From NCBI GenBank assembly GCA_002316005.1, contig DCIM01000051.1, forward strand, positions 1-18,429: a stretch of 18,429 bases of DNA, written 5' to 3'. The stretch is from Prevotellaceae bacterium UBA1726. Its GTDB lineage: Bacteria > Bacteroidota > Bacteroidia > Bacteroidales > Bacteroidaceae. Below the pieces are notes generated by a model. The model saw nothing but the letters and a program-made list of their open reading frames with translations, was not told the origin of the DNA and searched no databases. Shown here piece after piece: positions 7,325 to 14,353 of the stretch (position 1 is the first letter of the stretch; each line of letters opens with the position of its first letter). Position numbers and translations under genes: made by a program.

Positions 7325-8815
7325 ATGAGTATATTAACATTATTCGTAGTTATCCCTGTCCTGATGTTGCTCGGTCTTTGGGCTGCACGCGACATTAAGC
7401 AGGTACGCACTGTAATGGTGGTAGGTTCAAGCCTCCTCCTTGCGTTCTCGGCATGGCTCACAATCGATTTCATCCAGCAGCGTGCTGGCGGAAATACTGA
7501 CGTGATGCTCTATGCAGCAAGCACACCTTGGTTCCCTTCGCTCAACATCTGCTATGCAGTAGGCGTTGACGGAATCTCTGTAGTGATGCTTCTTCTTTCA
7601 AGTATCATCGTTTTCACAGGTACTTTCGCATCATGGAAACTTCAGCCACTGACAAAGGAGTTCTTCCTTTGGTTCACACTGCTTTCTACTGGTGTTTACG
7701 GATTCTTCATCTCAGTGGATATGTTCACAATGTTCATGTTCTACGAGGTAGCGCTCATCCCTATGTACTGTCTTATCGGCTACTGGGGTTCAGGCAAGAA
7801 GGAATATGCTGCAATGAAGCTTACCCTTATGTTGATGGGAGGTTCTGCCCTCATCATCGTAGGTCTCATCGGCATCTACTACTTCTCTGGTGCAACAACA
7901 ATGAACATCCACGAGATTGCAGCAATGCACAACATTCCTAACGGCGTTCAGAATGTGTTGTTCCCATTCGTATTCATCGGTTTTGGTGTGCTTGGTGCTT
8001 TGTTCCCATTCCACACATGGTCACCTATCGGTCACGGTTGTGCGCCAACATCTGTATCAATGCTCCACGCAGGTGTATTGATGAAGCTTGGTGGTTACGG
8101 CTGTTTCCGCATCGCAATGTACTTGCTCCCTAACGCAGCACACGATTTGGCTTGGATATTCCTTATCCTCACCACTATCTCTGTTGTATATGGTGCATTC
8201 TCTGCTTGTGTGCAGACCGACCTCAAGTTCATCAACGCTTACTCTTCAGTATCTCACTGTGGACTCGTGCTCTTCGCACTCCTGATGATGACAAAGGTAT
8301 CTTGCACAGGTGCCATCCTTCAGATGCTCTCTCACGGTTTGATGACAGCCCTCTTCTTTGCCCTCATCGGTATGATCTACGGCCGTACTCACACTCGTGA
8401 CATCCGCGAACTCGGTGGTTTGATGAAGATTATGCCATTCCTCTCAGTAGGTTATGTCATTGCCGGTCTTGCTAACCTCGGTCTCCCTGGTTTCTCTGGC
8501 TTCATCGCTGAGATGACAATCTTCACAGGTTCATTCCAGCAGCCAGACACATTCCATCGTCTCTGCGTCATCATCGCTTGTACATCAATCGTTGTGACTG
8601 CAGTCTACATCCTCCGTACAGTAGGTTTCATCCTCTACGGAAAGGTAGCAAACCCTCACTTCGAGGAGTTGACCGATGCTACATGGGATGAGAAGTTCTG
8701 CGTATGCTGCCTCATTTTCTGTGTTGCTGCTCTTGGTTCATTCCCACTCTGGGCAAGCAATGTAGTAACAGATGCGGTAGGTCCTATTCTTTCAGTTATT
8801 CCAGGAACACTCTAA
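7325..8815 (+). CDS. nuoM: NADH-quinone oxidoreductase subunit M (antiporter-like)
   Basis: Second antiporter-like pump subunit of complex I (496 residues). Glu141 in FMFYEVALIPMYCLIGYWG matches the essential glutamate of helix 5, and Lys254 in HAGVLMKLGGYG and a glutamate in SGFIAEMTIF are present. In the helix 7 motif, where E. coli and mitochondrial homologues read V-K-x-P-L-F-P-x-H-T-W, this protein has GVLGALFPFHTW, so the channel lysine is Leu223; the following LPDAH is SPIGH. This may be a trait of the lineage rather than a mutation. A strong AAAGGAGG ribosome site (7308-7315) sits 9 bases before the ATG. nuoN follows after 15 bases. Confidence 0.95.
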   Translation: MSILTLFVVIPVLMLLGLWAARDIKQVRTVMVVGSSLLLAFSAWLTIDFIQQRAGGNTDVMLYAASTPWFPSLNICYAVGVDGISVVMLLLSSIIVFTGTFASWKLQPLTKEFFLWFTLLSTGVYGFFISVDMFTMFMFYEVALIPMYCLIGYWGSGKKEYAAMKLTLMLMGGSALIIVGLIGIYYFSGATTMNIHEIAAMHNIPNGVQNVLFPFVFIGFGVLGALFPFHTWSPIGHGCAPTSVSMLHAGVLMKLGGYGCFRIAMYLLPNAAHDLAWIFLILTTISVVYGAFSACVQTDLKFINAYSSVSHCGLVLFALLMMTKVSCTGAILQMLSHGLMTALFFALIGMIYGRTHTRDIRELGGLMKIMPFLSVGYVIAGLANLGLPGFSGFIAEMTIFTGSFQQPDTFHRLCVIIACTSIVVTAVYILRTVGFILYGKVANPHFEELTDATWDEKFCVCCLIFCVAALGSFPLWASNVVTDAVGPILSVIPGTL

Positions 8816-8830
8816 TAAATCATAAGGATT

Positions 8831-10255
8831 ATGTATAGTCAATTTATATTCATGAAGCCAGAGGCAACATTGATGCTCCTCTTGGTAGTTACCTTCCTGT
8901 GCGACTTCATCTCTACAGGCAAGAAGAACCGTTCGTGGTTTAATCCTTTGGTTTGTGTTCTGATGCTCGCTCACATTGTGCTCAATGCATGCCCAATAAA
9001 GGCTTACGAACTCTTCGGCGGAATGTATCAGACAAATGCTGCAGCAGGTGTCATCAAGACAATCCTCGCAGTTGGTACACTCATTGTACTCATTCAGGCA
9101 AAGACTTGGTTGTCGCGTCCTGATACAAAGTTCAAGGAGGGTGAGTTCTACATGATTGTCATTTCTACCTTGCTCGGTATGAACATGATGGTTTCTGCAG
9201 GTCACTTCCTCTTGTTCTTCCTCGGTCTTGAAATGGCATCTGTGCCAATGGCTTGTCTTGTTGCTTTCGACAAGTATCGCAACGACTCAGCAGAGGCAGG
9301 TGCAAAGTTCATCCTCACAGCAACATTCTCGAGCGGCGTGATGCTCTATGGTATCTCGTTCCTCTATGGTGCTACAGGTACAATGTACTTCAGCGATTTG
9401 GCTCCAGTGCTCTTCGCTTCACCACTCACCATCATGGGTCTTGTATTCTTCTTCTCAGGACTTGGATTCAAGATTTCGCTCGTTCCTTTCCACTTCTGGA
9501 CAGCCGACACCTATCAGGGTGCTCCAACAACCGTCACTGGTTATCTGTCAGTAGTGTCTAAGGGCGCTGCAGCCTTCACATTGATGACAATCCTCTTCAA
9601 GGTGTTCGGCAATATGGTAGAGATGTGGGAACCACTGCTCTATGTTGTAATTGTTCTCTCAATCACAGTAGCCAACCTCATGGCAATCCGCCAGTCGGAG
9701 TTGAAGCGCTTCATGGCGTTCTCATCAATCTCGCAGGCTGGTTACATCATGCTCGCTGTTATTGGTAACACAGGCCTGAGCGTTACAGCTCTCTCTTACT
9801 ATGTACTCGTTTATGTAGTAGCAAATATGGCAGTGTTCACAATCATCGGCGCTGTTGAGGAGAACAACGGAGGCAAGACAATGATGAGCGACTACAACGG
9901 TTTGTATTCAACAAATCCAAAGCTTGCGTTCCTCATGACACTTGCACTCTTCTCGCTTGCAGGTATTCCTCCATTCGCAGGTATGTTCTCTAAGTTCTTC
10001 GTGTTCATGGCAGCATTGAAGGCAGGTTCTGTTGCAGCTTATGTAGTGGTATTCATTGCATTGCTCAACACAGTAGTGTCACTCTACTACTACTTGCTCA
10101 TCGTGAAGGCTATGTACATCAACTCAACAGAGAACGCCCTTCCTACATTCAAGACAGACTGCAACACACGCCTTGCCCTCTTCATCTGTATGGCAGGTGT
10201 ATTGCTCTGTGGTGTAGTAAGTTTCTTCTGGGAGTGGATTGGCGCAGCAGTATAA
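8831..10255 (+). CDS. nuoN: NADH-quinone oxidoreductase subunit N (antiporter-like)
   Basis: Third antiporter-like pump subunit of complex I (474 residues), next to NuoK in the assembled arm. Key residues are present: Glu134 in LFFLGLEMASVPMACLVA, Lys214 in SGLGFKISLVPFHFWTADTY, and Lys244 in GYLSVVSKGAAAF. The motif YQGAPTTVTG matches the family's Y-x-G-A-P-T-x-V-T. About fourteen hydrophobic helices are apparent. The ATG at 8831 is used because AAGGAT precedes it at short distance; an in-frame ATG seven codons on is possible. It is the last gene of the operon, followed by an intrinsic terminator 32 bases after the stop. Confidence 0.95.
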   Translation: MYSQFIFMKPEATLMLLLVVTFLCDFISTGKKNRSWFNPLVCVLMLAHIVLNACPIKAYELFGGMYQTNAAAGVIKTILAVGTLIVLIQAKTWLSRPDTKFKEGEFYMIVISTLLGMNMMVSAGHFLLFFLGLEMASVPMACLVAFDKYRNDSAEAGAKFILTATFSSGVMLYGISFLYGATGTMYFSDLAPVLFASPLTIMGLVFFFSGLGFKISLVPFHFWTADTYQGAPTTVTGYLSVVSKGAAAFTLMTILFKVFGNMVEMWEPLLYVVIVLSITVANLMAIRQSELKRFMAFSSISQAGYIMLAVIGNTGLSVTALSYYVLVYVVANMAVFTIIGAVEENNGGKTMMSDYNGLYSTNPKLAFLMTLALFSLAGIPPFAGMFSKFFVFMAALKAGSVAAYVVVFIALLNTVVSLYYYLLIVKAMYINSTENALPTFKTDCNTRLALFICMAGVLLCGVVSFFWEWIGAAV

Positions 10256-10287
10256 ACAAGCAATTATAGAAAACAATATCAAAAATG

Positions 10288-10320
10288 GATGGCTCTTCTT
10301 CGCGAGGGGCCATCTTTTTT
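10288..10320 (+). terminator. Intrinsic terminator of the nuo operon
   Basis: GATGGCTC pairs with GGGCCATC (one T-G wobble) around an 11-base loop and is followed directly by six T. It lies 32 bases after the nuoN stop and would end the complex I transcript. Confidence 0.85.
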
Positions 10321-10398
10321 ATGCCCTTTATTTATTAATGTACGCGTGCGTGAGCAAAGAAAATTGTCGAAATGTATGGTCGTCTTGTAATTTTTTTA

Positions 10399-10406
10399 TA
10401 TCTTTG
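10399..10406 (+). promoter_or_regulatory. Bacteroidota -7 promoter element for the secreted PKD-domain protein gene
   Basis: TATCTTTG matches the TAnnTTTG consensus of the Bacteroidota primary sigma factor, 41 bases before the chosen ATG at 10448. No good -33 TTTG is seen at the usual 19-21 base distance, so the promoter may be weak or depend on an activator. A start of transcription just downstream would make the ATG at 10415 nearly leaderless, which favours the later start. Confidence 0.55.
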
Positions 10407-10447
10407 TTCGTCAAATGGAAACATTGTATAACATTAATATCAAAAAA

Positions 10448-12526
10448 ATGAGGAAATTATTTACGCTATTTACTTTTGTCCTCGCTATGCTCGCGCAGAG
10501 CAGTTGGGCTGAGGACGCTACATGGAAATTTGTTTGGGACACCAGTCGCAGCAGTGGAGGAGAGGGCTTCTACAACATCTCCGACCATTCGCTCACAACA
10601 CAGGTGGAGACACTCAACGGACTGCAGTGGACACTCGAAAGCGACTCCCACGCAACGGGTTACACAGCCACTTCTGGTCAGTATTTCGGTTCTACTACAT
10701 ATCCGATATCCCAAGGCACACTCAGCACCAGTTACCTAAAAGGTAAAATCAAGAAGGTGTCGCTCGAGATGAAGAAGAAAACCGACGGCCAGGTGGTGAA
10801 CATCGGAGTTAGTGTAGGCGGAACAAACTATGGCGAAGTGAGCCTTACAACCGAAAAGGCCGTTTATGAATACACCCCAGAGGCAGATGCTGCAGAAGGC
10901 GATATCGTCATTTCAATGGCACAGCCTGCAGAGGAGAAGAGCATCATCTATTTCTTCTCGATGGAGATTGTATATGAAGGCGAGGGCGTTGTTCAGCCAG
11001 TTATTGAGAAGGTCAGTCCGCAACTCAGTTTTGCAGAGACAGCGATTGAGATGTATGCCGACGATATGACCTACAACCCAATCACCAACCCATTCAATGT
11101 GTCGCCTATCAAGTATTCTTCGGCCGACAACAGCATTGTTGTTGCAAGCAGCAACAATGGCACAATATACTCGATGAAACCTGGTACAACCACCATCACA
11201 GCAACATTCGAGGGCAATGACCAGTATCTCCCAGAGACAGCGTCATATACAGTGACTGTTGTTGAGAAACCGGTAATCGCAGCACCGGAGTTTGATGTGA
11301 AAGGCGGTACATTCACAGCCCCTGTGACAGTGACCATCACAAGCGAAGACCCATTGTGCAAGGCCATCTGGTACAGCACAACAATCACCAATGTTGACGA
11401 CCTTGGTTGGGACGAGCAGACAATCATTGTCCCTGGAACAAAGGCAGAGGTGACACTCACCGAGAGTTGCACGCTGCTTGCTGTTGCAGTAGGCGACAAC
11501 AATGTAGGTTTGCCTACAATGTACGAGTTCGTAATCAACATTGCTCAGGAACCAGTGGCAAATATCGGTTTGCCTGACGAGGCCTACTATTCGCCAACTG
11601 CCTTTGCGTTCGTACCGCTGAATATCCCTGTCACTTTCCGCGATGCCTCTACAGGCGAGCCTAACTTCTGGTCGTGGGAGTTCGAGGGAACCGACATAGC
11701 TACAAGCGCAGAGCAGAATCCAACAGTGGTTTACAGCGAACAAGGCACCTATGAAGTGAGATTGGGCGTTTCCAACAGCATGGGAAAATCCTCATGTGGA
11801 GTAAGCGGCGTGCGTGCTGGCGGTTCGGAATTGATTTGGAACATTGCTCCAACGGAGACCGCCGATCTTGCAGAAGTGGCACTGGGATGGTATGGCAGTT
11901 ATGCCGGCACCAACTGGCTTGGAATGGGCGCATTTGCCGAGCGTTTCAACAAACCATCGGCAACAGCGAAGGTTGACAAGGTGACAGCCTACTTTGCAAG
12001 CACTGTCTCTGATGCTGATGCAGATATATCTGTAAGTCTCTGCAAGGCCGATGAGAACGGTATGCCGGGCGAGATTCTCGCAACAACGAGTCTTAAGGTT
12101 TCGGAACTGAGCAATGCTGGCGACAAAGTGGCTGAGTTCAGTTTTGATGAGGCTGTTGAAGTCGTTTCCGATTTCTTCATTGTTGTGAGCGGTTTCCCTG
12201 AAGGCTACAGCGACGATGTTTCACTGCTCTGTCTGCGCAGAGGCGAGGGTGGCAATAACACAGCCTATCAGTATCTGCTCGACGAGGACGAGAACTACAA
12301 CTATCTCGACACTGGCAAGTGGTATGCCAACAGTGACGACCCACTCTCGATTGCCCTCTCTGCTCATCTGATTTACGACGAGGAAGTGTCGGGCATCAGC
12401 AATGTCGCAACTGTTGCGAACGAGGAAATCTACACACTCGACGGTATGCGCGTTGACGCAATCGGCAAGTCGGGCGTTTACATCATCCGCAATGGCGAGA
12501 AGGTTCGCAAGATATATGTGAAGTAA
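10448..12526 (+). CDS. Secreted multi-domain protein with Big-2-like, chitobiase C-terminal-like and PKD domains and a sorting-like tail
   Basis: Function unknown; probably exported and surface-bound or released. From the ATG at 10448 the product has 692 residues. Residues 1-22 (MRKLFTLFTFVLAMLAQSSWA) form a signal peptide, and an upstream ATG at 10415 would bury it. About 25-180 is a beta-rich N-terminal region. About 187-271 resembles a bacterial Ig-like (Big-2) domain with KYSSADNSIVVASSNNGTIYS and MKPGTTTITATFEGND. About 277-365 resembles the chitobiase/hexosaminidase C-terminal beta domain (GGTFTAPVTVTI...AIWYS). About 390-455 is PKD-like (FRDASTGEPNFWSWEFE, YSEQGTYEVRLGVSN). About 466-645 is another beta-rich domain. 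The last 34 residues (IYTLDGMRVD...GVYIIRNGEKVRKIYVK) look like the Prevotella-type C-terminal sorting tail of type IX secretion cargo. No catalytic domain is recognised, so an adhesin or glycan-binding role is only a guess. Confidence 0.85.
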   Translation: MRKLFTLFTFVLAMLAQSSWAEDATWKFVWDTSRSSGGEGFYNISDHSLTTQVETLNGLQWTLESDSHATGYTATSGQYFGSTTYPISQGTLSTSYLKGKIKKVSLEMKKKTDGQVVNIGVSVGGTNYGEVSLTTEKAVYEYTPEADAAEGDIVISMAQPAEEKSIIYFFSMEIVYEGEGVVQPVIEKVSPQLSFAETAIEMYADDMTYNPITNPFNVSPIKYSSADNSIVVASSNNGTIYSMKPGTTTITATFEGNDQYLPETASYTVTVVEKPVIAAPEFDVKGGTFTAPVTVTITSEDPLCKAIWYSTTITNVDDLGWDEQTIIVPGTKAEVTLTESCTLLAVAVGDNNVGLPTMYEFVINIAQEPVANIGLPDEAYYSPTAFAFVPLNIPVTFRDASTGEPNFWSWEFEGTDIATSAEQNPTVVYSEQGTYEVRLGVSNSMGKSSCGVSGVRAGGSELIWNIAPTETADLAEVALGWYGSYAGTNWLGMGAFAERFNKPSATAKVDKVTAYFASTVSDADADISVSLCKADENGMPGEILATTSLKVSELSNAGDKVAEFSFDEAVEVVSDFFIVVSGFPEGYSDDVSLLCLRRGEGGNNTAYQYLLDEDENYNYLDTGKWYANSDDPLSIALSAHLIYDEEVSGISNVATVANEEIYTLDGMRVDAIGKSGVYIIRNGEKVRKIYVK

Positions 12527-12549
12527 TCGCGCAACACACAGAAATAAGA

Positions 12550-12589
12550 CAGAAGTGGGGCAGGGGAGAAATCCTCTGCCCCATTTCTG
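12550..12589 (+). terminator. Long hairpin after the secreted-protein gene
   Basis: Arms at 12550-12566 and 12573-12589 pair over 17 positions with two G-T wobbles, around the 6-base loop AGAAAT. It begins 23 bases after the stop codon. There is no clear T-run after it, so it may be a stabilising or bidirectional 3' end rather than a textbook intrinsic terminator. Confidence 0.65.
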
Positions 12590-12601
12590 TGGAATGACGC
12601 G

Positions 12602-12641
12602 CTCATTTCAGTGTAATGAGATGGTCATTACGGCAGAATGA
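12602..12641. repeat. Two adjacent short inverted repeats, TCATT...AATGA
   Basis: CTCATT (12602-12607) pairs with AATGAG (12615-12620), and TCATT (12625-12629) pairs with AATGA (12637-12641), each with a loop of 7 bases. The two 19-base units, CTCATTTCAGTGTAATGAG and GTCATTACGGCAGAATGAG, share the same plan, which suggests a duplicated operator-like site or a small repeat. No gene lies near enough to assign a target. Confidence 0.35.
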
Positions 12642-12648
12642 GAAGGTG

Positions 12649-12945
12649 ATATATAGCATGCTATATATGGGTGCTATATATATAAGTGCTTGAAAAACAA
12701 TGTGTTATATAATGATATATAGCAATATAGCACATAGCACTTTGCTATATGGGTAGAAAGAATGAGAACATAATATTTAATAGAGTAATTGTAGTTTAAT
12801 TTATTATACATATTACTCCTCTTTATTCCCTTTACCCCCACAAGATATATAGCACTGCTATATTGCTATATATAGAGGCTAATATATTGATAATCAGCGT
12901 GTTGCCATCAAACACATGCTATGTATGTGCTATATATCTGCTATA
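12649..12945. repeat. AT-rich cluster of TATAGC / GCTATA motifs and palindromes
   Basis: This non-coding stretch between the secreted-protein gene and the convergent porin gene holds eleven copies of TATAGC or its reverse complement GCTATA (about 12652, 12660, 12673, 12718, 12726, 12744, 12848, 12857, 12865, 12929, 12940). They build a perfect 20-base palindrome at 12649-12668 (arms ATATATAGCA and TGCTATATAT), a 9-base-arm hairpin at 12717-12725/12742-12750, and a 17-base odd palindrome at 12847-12863. A pyrimidine-rich piece without copies (about 12775-12840) splits the cluster in two. No ORF, tRNA or known RNA is seen. It could be a protein-binding array, a repeat relic or a structured RNA; I cannot tell which. 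Confidence 0.6.
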
Positions 12946-12955
12946 TTCTTCCTGC

Positions 12956-12996
12956 AAAAAAAAATCCCCCCCGGTACCTGCTCGGTACTGAGGGGA
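12956..12996 (-). terminator. Intrinsic terminator of the porin gene
   Basis: Read on the minus strand, TCCCCTCAGTACC, a short loop and GGTACCGGGGGGGA form a GC-rich stem with one mismatch and one bulge, followed by a run of nine T. It lies 37 bases downstream of the porin stop codon. Confidence 0.8.
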
Positions 12997-13033
12997 CTGC
13001 GTATGTGAATTTAATTAATGTACGCGCGAGAGA

Positions 13034-14176
13034 TTAGAAGCGGACATAAGTCTCGAGCCAGAGGTCAGAGTACTTCTTGTCTGTGAGGCGGTTGTCGTTG
13101 TAGTTGTACTGAAGCTGGAACATGAGGTTCTTGTGCAGACGGAAGTTTGCTGCTACAGAATACATTGTGTGACGAGAGTCCTCGTTGGCAAACTTGCGCG
13201 ACTGGTCGTACTTCAGGTAGCAGTTGAACCAAGAAACAACAGGAATGCCCACTGTAGCGTAGAACGCGTCAGAGTCGTAGCCACAGCCGTTAGAATGAGC
13301 ATACTCCGAACGGAATACCCAGTCCTTCACAGTGTACTTTGCACCAAGAGCGTAGCGGTTGCGGTCGAGAGTCACGCCACTTGTGTTCACCACATTACCC
13401 TTCCAACCGAAAGCACCGATGAAGAGATTCTTGATAGGCTGCACTTGGATTGTACCGATAAGGTCCTTGTGCTGGTTCTTGTCGGCAGAGTTGATGCCCT
13501 GACCGTTAGCCACCTGGAACTGATAGTGAATCAAGCGATGCTTGTCCTTGCCGATAGGGAAGAGGTCGCCCTGAACCTGGAACATCTGGTCGCGACCACC
13601 GTCAGAAGCCATGCCGTCAACAGAAGTGCCGATGCCAGCAATCTCGCGAGCAAGCAGAGAATAGTCACCTGTACCAACATCCCAAGGATTCATTGGATTC
13701 TCGAAAGAGAACGCACGCTTGAACTGACCAATCTTCAGTTTCACCTCCTTGTACTTGCCCCACTCAACGAAGAAGTCCTTCATGTGCGAAGAAGCGTTGT
13801 TGATCTGATACTGAATACGATAGGTGAAGTCGTTGAGGATTGTTCCGTCAACATACACACGGATGAGACGCTGTGAGAAACCAGCCTTTGCATCCTGGTC
13901 ATCGTCAGAACACCAGCCGTACTTGCCAATGAAGTAACCACCGAACTTAGGAGTAGAAGCAAACTTTGTCACCTTTGCACCATACTCAGGAGTTTCAGGT
14001 GCAGCCTCAAGATTTGCCACCTTCTCTACGAGATTGTTGAGGACGCCATATTCAACCGACTCCTCATTGCCGAACTCCGACTTCTCCTCAGTAACCTCAG
14101 GAGCATTGATTTCGTTTTCAGCGAAAACAGGCACTGCTGAGAGCATCAGCAATGCAGCGAAAAATACTTTTTTCAT
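13034..14176 (-). CDS. Porin_O_P family (phosphate-selective-porin-like) outer-membrane protein
   Basis: Beta-barrel outer-membrane porin of the OprO/OprP-like family; the true substrate is not known. The ATG at 14176 gives 380 residues and puts the signal peptide MKKVFFAALLMLSAVPVFA first; a longer frame from 14251 would add 25 residues ahead of it and overlap the promoter. After the signal, an acidic segment with a short heptad-like stretch (VLNNLVEKVANLE, 45-57) precedes the barrel. Family-like features are IRVYVDGTILNDFTYRIQYQ (105-124), KLKIGQFKRAFSFENPMNP (146-164) and GGRDQMFQVQGDLF (193-206), then alternating strands to the end. The last residues, LETYVRF, end in the aromatic residue read by the barrel assembly machinery. 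The gene stands alone, with its own promoter and terminator, convergent with the secreted-protein gene. Confidence 0.9.
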   Translation of the reverse strand: MKKVFFAALLMLSAVPVFAENEINAPEVTEEKSEFGNEESVEYGVLNNLVEKVANLEAAPETPEYGAKVTKFASTPKFGGYFIGKYGWCSDDDQDAKAGFSQRLIRVYVDGTILNDFTYRIQYQINNASSHMKDFFVEWGKYKEVKLKIGQFKRAFSFENPMNPWDVGTGDYSLLAREIAGIGTSVDGMASDGGRDQMFQVQGDLFPIGKDKHRLIHYQFQVANGQGINSADKNQHKDLIGTIQVQPIKNLFIGAFGWKGNVVNTSGVTLDRNRYALGAKYTVKDWVFRSEYAHSNGCGYDSDAFYATVGIPVVSWFNCYLKYDQSRKFANEDSRHTMYSVAANFRLHKNLMFQLQYNYNDNRLTDKKYSDLWLETYVRF

Positions 14177-14220
14177 TCGATATTTTTTTAAGATTGTAAC
14201 CTTATTAATTAAAAACCGTG

Positions 14221-14248
14221 CAAATATACAAAAAAAATTCGGGTCAAA
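14221..14248 (-). promoter_or_regulatory. Putative Bacteroidota promoter of the porin gene
   Basis: On the minus strand TATATTTG (14228-14221) matches the TAnnTTTG -7 element, with TTTG (14248-14245) upstream. The spacing is 16 bases, a little short of the usual 19-21, so the -33 assignment is uncertain. The 5' leader would be about 40 bases. Confidence 0.55.
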
Positions 14249-14298
14249 CATCGATTTTCAAAAAAAGTTCATTTTAATGAAATAATCTACTGCAAATA

Positions 14299-14330
14299 TT
14301 TGCCAAATCCAAAAAAATCAAGTAATTTTG
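14299..14330 (+). promoter_or_regulatory. Bacteroidota promoter of the export lipoprotein gene
   Basis: TTTG (14299-14302), 20 bases, then TAATTTTG (14323-14330) fits the TTTG-N19-21-TAnnTTTG consensus of the Bacteroidota primary sigma factor very well. The ATG of the lipoprotein follows 24 bases later. It lies back to back with the porin promoter. Confidence 0.75.
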
Positions 14331-14353
14331 CAGAAAATAAGCATTAGTTGATT

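Noticed and set aside
10415..12526. A longer start at 10415 for the secreted protein.
   Set aside because: It would place 11 residues before a clear signal peptide and lies almost at the expected transcription start.
12649..12945. A CRISPR array as an explanation for the repeated motifs.
   Set aside because: The repeats are only 6-10 bases, occur in both orientations and have irregular spacing, with no cas genes nearby.
13133..13876. A 247-codon plus-strand ORF inside the porin gene.
   Set aside because: It is antisense to the porin, has no recognisable motif and no promoter or ribosome site.
13034..14251. A longer porin frame starting at 14251 on the minus strand.
   Set aside because: The extra 25 residues precede the signal peptide and overlap the promoter region.
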